64,000 bases of DNA from Intrasporangium oryzae NRRL B-24470. GTDB lineage: Bacteria; Actinomycetota; Actinomycetes; Actinomycetales; Dermatophilaceae. Positions within the stretch are counted from its first letter, which is position 1. The number at the start of each line of letters is the position of its first letter. Positions 8,910-17,189 of the stretch are shown one piece after another. The notes beneath the pieces are model-generated. The model worked only from the letters and a program-made list of their open reading frames with translations, was not told the origin of the DNA and made no database searches. The position numbers and the translations under genes are program-made. The stretch is from the NCBI RefSeq assembly GCF_000576595.1, contig NZ_AWSA01000013.1, positions 42,133 to 106,132 on the forward strand, written 5' to 3'.

Positions 8910-9500
8910 CTACTCTCGCACGAGGACCACATGCGTGACGCCGGGGGCCTCCGCCGACTCGGTGACCCGGAACTGCGAGAGCCGGCCGTCCTGGCCGTCG
9001 AACAGCCGCTCGCCCTCGCCGAGCAGGGTGTGGGCGACCGCGAGGCGGATCTCATCGACGAGGTCGGCCGCGAGCGCCGCCCGCGCCGTCGTCGCGCCGC
9101 CCAGGATGACGACGTCACGCTCCCCCGCCACGACCTGGGCCTGACCGACCGCCTGCCGGATCGTCTCGTCGTCGCAGTCGCCCGTGACGAGCGTGAAGGT
9201 GCTCCCGCCCTCGACGACGACCGGCTCGCCGGCCCGATGGGTCGGCACGAACACCGGCAGCAGCTCGAAGGTGTCCGGGTCCCACAGCGGGAGACCCACA
9301 CCGAGCATCCTCCGGCCGAGGACGACCGCGCCCGCGCCCTCGAAGGTCGCCTCCGACGCGCGTCTGTTGGCCTCGTGGTCCTCGCCCATCCACTCGTGGA
9401 GGCGCTCGCCACGGATGCCGAGCGGGTGCTCGTCGCTCGTGCCCGGCCCCGCGGCGAGCCCGTCGAGGCTGATCGTGAGGTGGAGCCTGACGCGTCCCAC
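8910..9500 (-). CDS. RibD C-terminal/dihydrofolate-reductase-like protein
   Basis: This NAD(P)H-binding reductase of the RibD C-terminal superfamily has an unknown small-molecule substrate. I place the start at the GTG at 9500 (GACGAGG upstream) rather than further up, because homologous character starts at VGRVRLHLTISLDGLAAG, the first strand and loop of the fold. VVLGRRMLG and the nucleotide-binding DVVILGGATTARAALAADLVDEI are visible. At 196 residues it has normal length. It lies between the YCII gene (14 nt away) and the ECF42 sigma gene, a common arrangement of this cassette. Confidence 0.85.
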   Translation of the reverse strand: MGRVRLHLTISLDGLAAGPGTSDEHPLGIRGERLHEWMGEDHEANRRASEATFEGAGAVVLGRRMLGVGLPLWDPDTFELLPVFVPTHRAGEPVVVEGGSTFTLVTGDCDDETIRQAVGQAQVVAGERDVVILGGATTARAALAADLVDEIRLAVAHTLLGEGERLFDGQDGRLSQFRVTESAEAPGVTHVVLVRE

Positions 9501-9513
9501 GGCCCGGCCCTCG

Positions 9514-9954
9514 TCAGCCCTGGGCCGCGGCGCGCGCGGCCTCCTCACGCATCCGCGCCTCGCGCTCCTGGAGCTCGGGCGTGAAGGCGTCGCCGAAGTC
9601 CTCGGGCGCGAAGACCTGGCGCAGCTCGAGGGTGAACTCGCCCTCGGCGCAGCTCCGCGGCCAGTTCTTGAGCCACTCGATGGCCTCCTCCTTCGAGGAC
9701 ACCTCGATCATGGTGAAGCCGGCGATGAGCTCCTTCGCCTCGGCGAACGGCCCGTCGGTGACGGTCACCTCGCCGTCGGTGCTGTAGGTCAGGCGGGCAC
9801 CCTTGCTCGACTCCCGAAGACCCTCGCCGTCGACGAGGACGCCGGCCTTGAGGAGCTCCTCGTTGTAGGCGGTCATGTCCAAGAGCTGCTGCTCGGTGGG
9901 CAGCACGCCGGCCTCGGACTCGGGCGTGGCGGGGACGATGATCATGAAGCGCAT
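9514..9954 (-). CDS. YCII-related DGPF-domain protein, ECF42 partner
   Basis: This 146-residue protein of the YCII/DGPF family carries the eponymous motif in TVTDGPFAEAKELIAGF (about residues 64-80). The N-terminal MRFMIIVPATPESEAGVLP strand and the EAIEWLKNWP helix match the dimeric ferredoxin-like fold. Such genes are the conserved partners of ECF42 sigma factors and are thought to be target or sensor proteins; how they signal is not established. A strong GAGGAGA ribosome binding site precedes the ATG. It appears to be the first gene of the unit. Confidence 0.92.
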   Translation of the reverse strand: MRFMIIVPATPESEAGVLPTEQQLLDMTAYNEELLKAGVLVDGEGLRESSKGARLTYSTDGEVTVTDGPFAEAKELIAGFTMIEVSSKEEAIEWLKNWPRSCAEGEFTLELRQVFAPEDFGDAFTPELQEREARMREEAARAAAQG

Positions 9955-10038
9955 GGTGGTTCTCCTCGGTCTCGTTCGCGGGGCTCCCTGCCCTGCTCAC
10001 CTACCCGTCGAACGGGGTTCGCGGTTCTCGACAGGGCT

Positions 10039-10917
10039 CTATGACCTCTTCCACTCCTTCTCGAACTCGAGGCGCACGGTCGCCTGCGACGGCACGCCCT
10101 CGCGGAAGAGGACGTCCGCCCGCGCAGCCTCGGCGAGCGCCACGAGGATCGGGACGAGGCCGTCGTCGTCGACGTGGTGGGTGACCTCGTCGGCGACCGC
10201 CTTGACCTCCTCGGGCGCGTTGCCCATCGCGACGCCCCACGCCGCCCAGTGGAGCATCTCGAGGTCGTTGCGCTGGTCGCCCGCAGCCACCGTGTGGTCG
10301 GGCTCGACGCCGATGCGGCGCCGGACCTGCTCGAGCGCCGAGGCCTTGGACACGCCCTCGGGATTGATGTCCAGCCAGGCGGACCAGCCGACGGCATACG
10401 AGACGCCGTGGAGGCCCGCTCGCTCGACGAGCTCCATGAACTCCTCCGCGGTGGCCTCCGGCTGGCGGAGGGTGACACGGGTGACGGGGTGGGCGATGAG
10501 CTCGTCCCAGTCGACCTCGCGGGAGGCGCCCATGAGCTCGCCGTCGGGGAAGTGCTTCGAGACCTTGAACCCGACGCCGAGCTCCTCGACGGCGATGCGC
10601 GCGTCGGGCAGGGCGACCCGCATCTTCTCGAGGACCGAGCGCGGGTCGAAGGTCACCGTCTCGATGATCGAGTAGCCCTGGGGGTGCTCCGGGTCGAGCT
10701 CGAGCGTGACGGCGCCGTTGGAGCAGATGGCGTGGCCGCGGTCGAGGCCGAGCTGGTCGAGGATCGGGGTCGTCGCGATGATCGAGCGACCGGTGGCGAT
10801 GACGACCTCGACGTCGTCGGGAAGGGCCCGGACGGCCTCTTCCACGCGCGGCGAGAGCTCGCCCATGTGGTTGAGGGTCGTGCCGTCGAGGTCGAGAGCG
10901 AGCAGACGCTTGGCCAT
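10039..10917 (-). CDS. HAD-superfamily (Cof-type) phosphatase
   Basis: This cytoplasmic phosphatase probably acts on sugar phosphates or nucleotides. HAD motif I is LLALDLDGTTLN (residues 5-16, nucleophile Asp), motif II is VVIATGRS, and motif IV is in VAAGDQRNDLEMLHWA near residue 210, where Cof enzymes usually have GD..ND. The C2-type cap lies between motifs II and III. At 292 residues the length is normal. I see no ribosome binding site directly before the ATG, so the mRNA may be leaderless. It is separated by 78 nt from the flavoprotein gene upstream. Confidence 0.9.
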   Translation of the reverse strand: MAKRLLALDLDGTTLNHMGELSPRVEEAVRALPDDVEVVIATGRSIIATTPILDQLGLDRGHAICSNGAVTLELDPEHPQGYSIIETVTFDPRSVLEKMRVALPDARIAVEELGVGFKVSKHFPDGELMGASREVDWDELIAHPVTRVTLRQPEATAEEFMELVERAGLHGVSYAVGWSAWLDINPEGVSKASALEQVRRRIGVEPDHTVAAGDQRNDLEMLHWAAWGVAMGNAPEEVKAVADEVTHHVDDDGLVPILVALAEAARADVLFREGVPSQATVRLEFEKEWKRS

Positions 10918-10995
10918 GAGGTCACGCTATCCGGCTTGCCCGTATGCCGTCCGAGCCGCCCCCGACGCCGTGCGCGCCCCAGCGCCGGCCCGGTC

Positions 10996-12390
10996 TCAGG
11001 CGAGACGCCCCAGCGCGTCCTCGATCCCGCGGTGGAAGGTCGGGTAGGCGTAGATCATCGACCGGAGCCGTTCGATCGGCACGTGGGCGTGGACGGCGAC
11101 CGCGAGCGCCCCCATCACCTCGCCCCCGGCCGGTCCCATCGTCGTCGCACCGACGAGGACCCCGCGGTCGGCATCGGAGACAACCTTGATGAAGCCCTCG
11201 TTGCCCTTTGCGTGGATCCAGCCGCGGGTCGTCTCCGCGAGCGGGGTCAGCCCGACCTGGACGCTGCTGTAACGCTCCCGGGCCTGCGCCTCGGTCAGCC
11301 CGACCGCCCCGACCTCCGGGTCGGTGAAGGTGACGCGCGGGAGGGCCTCGTAGTCGGCAGGTGGGCCGTCCTCGCCGAGGACGTCACGGATGACGACGCC
11401 GGCCTGGTACATCGACACGTGCGTGAACGCGCCCTTGCCGGTGATGTCGCCGACGGCCCAGACGCGCGCGGCGCCCTCGTCGTCGGCGTTGCCCGTCACG
11501 CGGCAGCGATCGTCGACCGGCGCGGTCCGCGCGTCCTTCGGCACGCCGACGGTGTCGAGCCCGACCGCGGCCGGGTCGGCGTGGCGTCCCGTCGCGACGA
11601 GGAGCCGCTCGCCCCGCACGACCGTGCCCCCGGCGAGGTGGACCGCCACGCCGTCGCCGTCTGCGGCGACCCGCTCGGCAGCGGCGCCGACGTGGACCGT
11701 GACCCCCTCGGCCTCGAGAACCTGCTTGAGGAGGTCACCCGCCTCGGGCTCCTCGAGGGCGACCAGTCGCGGCGCCGCCTCGATGATCGTCACCTCGACC
11801 CCGAACCGGGCCATGACCTGGCCCAGCTCGCACCCGATCGCGCCGCCGCCGAGGACGACGAGCGAGGCGGGCAGCTCGCGGGCCTCGATGATCTCGTGGT
11901 TGGTCCAGTGCGGTGTCTCGTCGAGCCCCGGGACCGGGGGGATCGCCGCGCGCGTGCCGGTGTTGACGACGACACCCTGCCGAGCGGCATACCTCGTGCC
12001 GTCGACGTCGACGGTGCCGGGGGCGGTGAGGCGGCCGGTGCCACGGACGAACGTCCCGCCCTTGCCCGTGAACCGCTCGACCGCGGCCTTGTCGTTCCAG
12101 TCGTCGGTCGCCTCCTCGCGGATGCGCCGCGCGACGACCGACCAGTCGGGCACGACCTCGCCGACCCGCCCCGCCAGGTCGCCGACGCGCCGGGCCTCGG
12201 CGAGGGCGTCGGCCGCGCGGACCATCATCTTCGACGGGACGCAGCCCCAGTAGGGACACTCGCCGCCGACGAGGCCGTGGTCGACGCCGAGGACCCGCAG
12301 GCCCTTCTCGGCGAGCGTCCCGGCGACGTGCTCACCCCCGGGGCCGAGGCCGATGACGATCAGGTCGAAGGTGGTCGCGTCGTCCGTCAT
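10996..12390 (-). CDS. Pyridine nucleotide-disulfide oxidoreductase (MerA/Lpd-like)
   Basis: This 464-residue FAD flavoprotein shuttles electrons from NAD(P)H to a disulfide or other acceptor. The FAD-binding motif VIGLGPGGEH is near residue 12, and the redox disulfide lies in GGECPYWGCVPSK (CX4C). The NAD(P)H motif is VVLGGGAIGCELG (about 175), and AVGDITGKGAFTH binds FAD. At the C-terminal interface it reads YAYPTFHRGIEDA, so the His-Glu base pair of lipoamide dehydrogenase (HPT..E) is replaced by Tyr, as in mercuric reductases. The N-terminal HMA domain and C-terminal Cys pair of true MerA are absent. I chose the ATG at 12390 (GGTGGG upstream) over an upstream GTG. Confidence 0.88.
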   Translation of the reverse strand: MTDDATTFDLIVIGLGPGGEHVAGTLAEKGLRVLGVDHGLVGGECPYWGCVPSKMMVRAADALAEARRVGDLAGRVGEVVPDWSVVARRIREEATDDWNDKAAVERFTGKGGTFVRGTGRLTAPGTVDVDGTRYAARQGVVVNTGTRAAIPPVPGLDETPHWTNHEIIEARELPASLVVLGGGAIGCELGQVMARFGVEVTIIEAAPRLVALEEPEAGDLLKQVLEAEGVTVHVGAAAERVAADGDGVAVHLAGGTVVRGERLLVATGRHADPAAVGLDTVGVPKDARTAPVDDRCRVTGNADDEGAARVWAVGDITGKGAFTHVSMYQAGVVIRDVLGEDGPPADYEALPRVTFTDPEVGAVGLTEAQARERYSSVQVGLTPLAETTRGWIHAKGNEGFIKVVSDADRGVLVGATTMGPAGGEVMGALAVAVHAHVPIERLRSMIYAYPTFHRGIEDALGRLA

Positions 12391-12583
12391 GGACCCACCC
12401 TTCCCCGTCCGGGCCGTCGACGGAAGCCCAGCCGCCCGTATGCCGCTCACGCGCCTCTCACTCGGACGCGCGCTCGCGTGTGGGCTCGGGGGTGGGCCCG
12501 GGTGTGCGGGAAGTCAAGGTCCAAAGTCCCTGTCGGGCACATTCCGGACCCGAGAGCGTGTGGGCAGAGGAAAGGAGTCGGCC

Positions 12584-14047
12584 ATGCGCACCCACCTTCG
12601 ACGCCGTCTCACCATCGGCACGGCCATCATCGCGTCGGTCCTGGTCGGCTCCGCGGCCTGCGGCACGCCGTCCGAGCCCACGAGCCCGGCCCGGGGCACG
12701 TCGAGCGGCGCGACGGGCGGGGCGAGCGGCGGGTCGACGGGCGTCGCGACCGGACCGGTGAAGCGGCTGTGGAAGGCGGCCTGGAGGAGCGGGGGCGAGG
12801 GACCGCCCGACGACGCGAAGGACGTCGTCATCAGCCCCGACGGGCTCACGAGCTACGTCGTCGGCAGCGGCCCGGTCATCGCCTACGCGACGGCCTCCGG
12901 CCAGCAGCGGTGGACCGCGGACGACCCTGCCTTCACGCAGGGCCTCGTCTCCGGCGCGGTGAGCGCTGACGGCTCCCTCGTCTTCGTGACCGGGCCGACG
13001 ACCAAGGCGGACACGGGCGAGAACTACACGACAGTCGCGCTCGACGCGTCGAGCGGCAAGCCGTTGTGGCGCAAGAGCTACACCGGGCCCGGGGCTGGTG
13101 CTGACACCCCGGCCGCCATCGTCGCGGCGGGTGACCTCGTCGTCGTCAACGGCACGAGCGCGGGCTCGGGCACGGGCGTCGACTTCGCGACCGTGGCCTA
13201 CGACGCCAAGACCGGGACCCAGAAGTGGGTGGCCCGGTACGACGGCGCGGCCCACGGGGACGAGGGCTGGTTCCCGAGCGGGATCCACTCCCTGGCGGCG
13301 AACCAGGCGGGCTCGATGGTCTACGTGACGGGAGGCAGCCAGGGAGCCGGCGGCGCCGACTACGCGACCGTCGCCTACGAGGCCGCGACGGGCACTCGGA
13401 AGTGGGTCGCGACCTACTCCGACCCGAGCAAGGCGAACGACGTGTCCGCCGCTGTGGCGGTCAGCCCCGACGGTGTGACCGTCGTGACGACCGGCGCGAG
13501 CGAGTCGAAGACGACGAAGACCGACTCGGCGACCGTCGCCTACAACGCCGCAACCGGCAAGCAGGCGTGGGTCAAGCGCTACAACGGCCCCGCGAGCCAG
13601 AACGAGGGCACCGGCGCGATCGCCTTCGCCCCCGATGGCCAGTCGGTCTTCGTGACCGGCACGAGCGAGGGCGCGACGCAGGGCAAGGAGGACTTCATCA
13701 CGATCGCCTACGGGACGACGGACGGCACGCAGCGCTGGGCGGTCCGGTGGGACGGCAAGAACGGCGGTGACGACAACGCGGCCGATCTCGCCACAGGCCC
13801 CGACGGCACGACGCTCGTCGTGACGGGCAAGACAGTCCCCGCTCCGATGCAGGACGAGTACGCAACCGTCGGCTACGACCCCGCCACCGGCAAGGTCCTG
13901 TGGACGGCGACCTTCGCGTCACTCTCGGCGAACGAGAGCCGCGCGAGCGAGGCCCACGCCGTGGCCATCAGCAAGGACGGCACGATCGTCGTGACCGGCG
14001 TCTCGGGCGTTGGCTACGGGACGGTCGCCTACCGCGCCACGAAGTGA
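12584..14047 (+). CDS. Secreted lipoprotein with PQQ-like beta-propeller repeats
   Basis: The start at 12584 has AAAGGAG 7 nt upstream and gives a signal peptide with lipobox VGSAAC. The mature protein has a Ser/Gly/Thr linker and then repeated propeller blades, recognisable by recurring (D)YATVAY(D/E)AATGTRKWV units, about seven copies. Each blade has ISPDG or VSPDG and VTG strands. Such lipoproteins act at the outer face, as scaffolds or as binding proteins; without visible quinone-binding residues I do not predict an enzyme. It is divergent from the flavoprotein gene with 193 nt between them. Confidence 0.85.
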   Translation: MRTHLRRRLTIGTAIIASVLVGSAACGTPSEPTSPARGTSSGATGGASGGSTGVATGPVKRLWKAAWRSGGEGPPDDAKDVVISPDGLTSYVVGSGPVIAYATASGQQRWTADDPAFTQGLVSGAVSADGSLVFVTGPTTKADTGENYTTVALDASSGKPLWRKSYTGPGAGADTPAAIVAAGDLVVVNGTSAGSGTGVDFATVAYDAKTGTQKWVARYDGAAHGDEGWFPSGIHSLAANQAGSMVYVTGGSQGAGGADYATVAYEAATGTRKWVATYSDPSKANDVSAAVAVSPDGVTVVTTGASESKTTKTDSATVAYNAATGKQAWVKRYNGPASQNEGTGAIAFAPDGQSVFVTGTSEGATQGKEDFITIAYGTTDGTQRWAVRWDGKNGGDDNAADLATGPDGTTLVVTGKTVPAPMQDEYATVGYDPATGKVLWTATFASLSANESRASEAHAVAISKDGTIVVTGVSGVGYGTVAYRATK

Positions 14048-14102
14048 CCCGGGGCTGACGCCCCCCAGTCGGCCGCCTCGACGGCTGGCCTCAGGAGGTC
14101 GC

Positions 14103-14288
14103 TCAGGAGGTCAGGCCGAGGACCGCTACGACGACGAGGACGGAGGCCGCGCCGATGCGCAGCACGCGGCGCGGCGGGGAGTCTCGCGGTGGCTCGAGGG
14201 CGCCCGCCGCGGCGCGCAGCTCAGGCGCGCGACCCGCCTCGCGGTCGCCCGTCGGCGCCGAGCCCCTCGCCTCCCGGTGCACGTCCAT
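14103..14288 (-). CDS. Small tail-anchored membrane protein
   Basis: A 61-residue reading frame with GGAAGGATGAGG upstream of its ATG. The N-terminal 40 residues are charged and Ala/Pro-rich. The C-terminus (RIGAASVLVVVAVLGLTS) is a single hydrophobic segment, so the protein would be tail-anchored. I know no family for it. It could be spurious, because the frame is short and the region is GC-rich. Confidence 0.45.
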   Translation of the reverse strand: MDVHREARGSAPTGDREAGRAPELRAAAGALEPPRDSPPRRVLRIGAASVLVVVAVLGLTS

Positions 14289-14398
14289 GTCCTCATCCTT
14301 CCGGTCATCGACCCGCTCACGGCCCTGTCCGCACAGGGCTCACGACATTGGCGCCGATCGTGGCAGGAGCCTCACCACCTCGCAAGGGGTCGGGCCAG

Positions 14399-14482
14399 AC
14401 CCACAACAACTCCGCCCGGGCGAAGGAGCACAAGCCCCCACCGCGGCCTAGACCACAACATCTCCGCCCGGGCGAAGAAGGT
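14399..14482 (+). repeat. Tandem GCCCGGGC repeat, two units with 52-nt period
   Basis: Two units start at 14401 and 14453, exactly 52 nt apart. Both read CCACAACA(A/T)CTCCGCCCGGGCGAAG and contain the palindrome CGCCCGGGCG. A related pair with the same 52-nt period lies inverted at 18871-18960. The location is downstream of both flanking genes (14103 and 14511 read away or end here), so it may be a REP-like element or an unusual terminator. Confidence 0.6.
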
Positions 14483-14510
14483 GTGGTGGGCGCTGCCCGG
14501 TTGGCCCGCC

Positions 14511-15452
14511 TCACGCTGGGCAGTCGGGCGCGGGCTGCGCGGGGGCGCGGTGGCGGCCCAGCGGCATACGGACCCGGGCGAGGATCCACAGGCGGACGGG
14601 CGCCTGGGCGGCGAGGACGCTGCCGAGGATGACGGCCATGGCGACGGCATGGACGGGTCCGAACGACTCCCCGAGGAAGACGACGCCGAGCGCGACGCCG
14701 ACGACCGGGTTGACGAGGCCGACGATCGAGGCCGACGTCGGACCGAGGAGCGAGAGGCCGCGGAACCAGAGGACGTAGGCGAGGCCGCTACCGATGAGGC
14801 CGAGGTAGACGAGCGCGAGGACGGCGGGCAGGTCGAGCGTCGGCGGGCCGCCCTCGACGACGAGCGCGATCGGCAGGAGGACGACCCCACCCGCGACGAG
14901 CTGCCACGAGGTGACGGTCACGACGTCGGCGGGCGGGGACCAGCGCTTCGTGAGGACCAAGCCGAACGCCGCGAGGACGACGGCGCCGAACGCACCGGCG
15001 AGGCCGAGCGGGTCGACCGCCCGGTCGAGACCGTTGCGCAGGACGAGAAGGGCGACGCCGAACAGCCCGACGAGGCCGGCGACGACCGAGACCCGGGCGG
15101 GACGCTCCCCGAGGACGAGCCGGGCCACGCCCATGACGACGAGGGGCGCCACCGCCGTCGCCGTGGCACCGAGGCCGCTCGGGAGCCGGTAGGCGGCGAG
15201 GAAGAGGAGGGCGTAGAAGAGGCCGATGTTGAGGCTGCCGAGGACGAGCGAGCGCCACCACCAGCTGCCCTTCGGGAGGCGCCGGATCCAGAGGACCATG
15301 AGCAGGCCGACGGGGAGGGCGCGGACGGCGGCCGCGAAGAGGGGCCGGCCCGGGGGCAGCCACTCCTGCGTCACGGCATACGTCGAGCCCCAGATCGCCG
15401 CCGGGAGCGCCGTCAGGGCGATGGTCCCCCAGCTCCCACTTTTGTCTTCCAT
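14511..15452 (-). CDS. EamA-family (DMT) transporter
   Basis: This 313-residue inner-membrane exporter of the drug/metabolite transporter superfamily has ten hydrophobic segments in two EamA halves. The first begins with ALTALPAAIWGSTYAVTQEW, and the second with GAVVLAAFGLVLTKRW. ERPARVSVVAGLVGLFGVALLV and LGPTSASIVGLVNPVVGV mark the ends of each half. The substrate is unknown. The start at 15452 (MEDKSGSWG) lies inside the palindromic operator shared with the divergent MarR gene, so the regulator should control it directly. Confidence 0.9.
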   Translation of the reverse strand: MEDKSGSWGTIALTALPAAIWGSTYAVTQEWLPPGRPLFAAAVRALPVGLLMVLWIRRLPKGSWWWRSLVLGSLNIGLFYALLFLAAYRLPSGLGATATAVAPLVVMGVARLVLGERPARVSVVAGLVGLFGVALLVLRNGLDRAVDPLGLAGAFGAVVLAAFGLVLTKRWSPPADVVTVTSWQLVAGGVVLLPIALVVEGGPPTLDLPAVLALVYLGLIGSGLAYVLWFRGLSLLGPTSASIVGLVNPVVGVALGVVFLGESFGPVHAVAMAVILGSVLAAQAPVRLWILARVRMPLGRHRAPAQPAPDCPA

Positions 15453-15477
15453 GGAAGGTAAAATACCTTCCGAGGAA
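15448..15477. promoter_or_regulatory. Probable MarR operator between divergent EamA and MarR genes
   Basis: The stretch contains CTTCCATGGAAG, then GTAAAATAC, then CTTCCGAGGAAG. The two outer blocks are palindromes, and GGAAGGTA-AAA-TACCTTCC is a third, centred inverted repeat with 8-nt arms. It overlaps the ATG of the EamA gene and lies 16 nt before the MarR ATG, a classic place for autoregulation and repression of the neighbour. Confidence 0.7.
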
Positions 15478-15492
15478 GATATATTCCCAGTC

Positions 15493-15978
15493 ATGGACCA
15501 CGTGCAGCACGTCGTCGACCAGTGGGCGACCGAGCGGCCCGAGCTCGACGCGACCCCGATCCTCGTCATCGGCCGGATCCACCGCCTCGCCATCGCGCTC
15601 GACGTCGAGCTGCTCCGGGTCTACAGCGCGCACGGCCTCGGCGACGGCGACTTCGACGTGCTGGCGACGCTCCGACGGTCGGGCGCGCCCTACGAGCTGA
15701 CGCCGACCGAGCTCGTCGAGCAGACGATGGTCACGTCCGGGGCCGTCTCGAAGCGGGTGGACCGCCTCGAGGGCGCCGGACTCGTCGAGCGGAGGGTCGC
15801 CGAAGGTGACCGCCGGAGCCGGATCGTCCGGCTCACGCGCGCCGGGCGCACCCTGATCGACCGGGCCGTGCCTGAGCACCTCGCCAACGAGGCCCGGCTG
15901 CTCGCGCCGCTCACCGCAGCCGAACGCGACACCCTCGCCGGACTGCTCGGCAAGCTCGCCGTCTCCCTCGGACTCTAG
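15493..15978 (+). CDS. MarR-family transcriptional regulator
   Basis: A 161-residue winged-helix dimer that probably represses the divergent EamA exporter and itself until a ligand binds. The recognition region reads TPTELVEQTMVTSGAVSKRVDRLEGAGLVER (seen in two parts, about residues 70-100), and the wing is RVAEGDRRSRIVRLTRAG. Length is normal. The best ribosome binding site, GAGGAAG, is 15 nt before the ATG at 15493, rather far. The operator is described at 15448-15477. Confidence 0.92.
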   Translation: MDHVQHVVDQWATERPELDATPILVIGRIHRLAIALDVELLRVYSAHGLGDGDFDVLATLRRSGAPYELTPTELVEQTMVTSGAVSKRVDRLEGAGLVERRVAEGDRRSRIVRLTRAGRTLIDRAVPEHLANEARLLAPLTAAERDTLAGLLGKLAVSLGL

Positions 15979-16025
15979 GCGCGCTCGAGACCGGTCACCC
16001 CGTGGGGACGCGATGCCCTCGGGGA

Positions 16026-16265
16026 CTACTCGCCGTCGACCTCGCGGATCGTCTCGCGGACGGTCTGGCTGGGCATCGTCGAGTTGCCGGGACGCACGCG
16101 GGTGATGACGCGCTCGCGCCGACCGCGACGGGCGTTCGCGATGAGTGCCCCACCGGCGATCATGAGGATGATGCCGACGACCGGCAGGTTGATGTTCGGG
16201 GTGTTGGCGCGGACGGCGAAAGTGAGGATCGCGCCCAGCACCGCGAGGGTGACTCCTGGTCCCAT
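16026..16265 (-). CDS. Small two-helix membrane protein (DUF6458-like)
   Basis: A 79-residue protein starting at MGPGVTLAVLG, with GGAGGTG 7 nt upstream of the ATG. Two hydrophobic stretches (about 4-21 and 27-44, LPVVGIILMIAGGALIA) form a hairpin. A charged cytoplasmic tail (RRGRRERVITRVR) follows. It resembles small actinobacterial membrane proteins annotated DUF6458, whose function is unknown. Confidence 0.75.
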   Translation of the reverse strand: MGPGVTLAVLGAILTFAVRANTPNINLPVVGIILMIAGGALIANARRGRRERVITRVRPGNSTMPSQTVRETIREVDGE

Positions 16266-16421
16266 GGCGGGCACCTCCAGCATTCGGTCCAGCGACGGCG
16301 GCCGCTGCTCCCCATTCCATACCCGTGAGGCCCTCCAGCGCCACACCCCGGCGCCCTCCGTCCATCCCAGGCGTCGTCACGGTCGCCCCGCCATCAGCCG
16401 ACAGGCCTACGCTGGGCGGCC

Positions 16422-17156
16422 ATGACCCTCGCGACGGCCCTGCTCCTCGCAGTCGCCGCGCTCATCATCGGCTTCGCCAAGACCGCGATCGGCGGGCTCG
16501 CGAGCATCTCCATCGCGATCTTCGCCTTCGTCATGCCGACCCGCGAGTCGACCGGGGCGATCCTCCTGCTCCTCATCATCGGCGACCTCGTCGCCGTCCG
16601 GCACTACTGGGGCGATGCCGACCTCGGCCTGCTCAAGCGCCTGATCCCCGCCGTCATCCCCGGGCTCGCCCTCGGCGCGGTCTTCCTCGCCCTCGTCGAC
16701 GACACGATGCTGCGCCGGTCGATCGGCATCCTCCTGCTCGTCATGGCGGCGCTCCAGCTCGTCCTGCTCTGGCGCGCCCCCGACACGACGCGGATCGCCT
16801 CGTCGCACGCGGCGGCGATCGGCACGGGCGTCGCGTCCGGCTTCGCGACGATGACCGCCAACGCCGCCGGTGCGGTCATGACGCTCTACCTCGTCGCCCA
16901 GGGCGTCGAGAAGCGCCGCTTCCTCGGCACGGGCGCCCTCTTCTTCTTCGGCGTCAACCTCTGCAAGGTGCCCTTCAGCGTCGGACTCGGCCTCATGGGC
17001 CTCGGGACGCTGCGCAACACGGCCCTCCTCGCCCCGCTCGTCCTGCTCGGGGCGTGGATCGGGCTGAGGACCGTGCGCCGGCTCAGCCAGGCCCGCTTCG
17101 ACCATGCCGTCCTCGCCGCGACGGTCCTCTCGGCGCTCGTCCTCGTCCTGCGCTGA
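16422..17156 (+). CDS. TauE/SafE-family permease
   Basis: A 244-residue integral membrane protein with about seven helices. The first pair begins with ALLLAVAALIIGFAKTAIGG and the second half with GTGVASGFATMTANAAGAVM, the two pseudo-repeats of the TauE/SafE family, which exports sulfite, sulfonates or other small anions. The substrate is not evident from the neighbours. It ends 33 nt from the convergent gene at 17190. Confidence 0.9.
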   Translation: MTLATALLLAVAALIIGFAKTAIGGLASISIAIFAFVMPTRESTGAILLLLIIGDLVAVRHYWGDADLGLLKRLIPAVIPGLALGAVFLALVDDTMLRRSIGILLLVMAALQLVLLWRAPDTTRIASSHAAAIGTGVASGFATMTANAAGAVMTLYLVAQGVEKRRFLGTGALFFFGVNLCKVPFSVGLGLMGLGTLRNTALLAPLVLLGAWIGLRTVRRLSQARFDHAVLAATVLSALVLVLR

Positions 17157-17189
17157 GGCCCTGCGCCGTCCCGACGGCATTCAGGACCG

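Noticed and set aside
7290..9584. A 764-codon plus-strand frame opposite the ECF42 unit
   Set aside because: Shadow of sigma and RibD-like genes on the other strand; no protein character.
12391..12583. A riboswitch between the flavoprotein and lipoprotein genes
   Set aside because: No recognisable conserved core; the spacer fits two divergent promoters.
10174..12969. A 931-codon plus-strand open frame opposite the HAD and flavoprotein genes
   Set aside because: It is Arg/Asp/Gly/Val-rich without motifs, and mirrors two well-supported minus-strand genes; long antisense frames are expected at this GC.
14399..14482. The 52-nt repeats as a CRISPR
   Set aside because: Only two units per locus, with palindromic cores and no constant repeat length.
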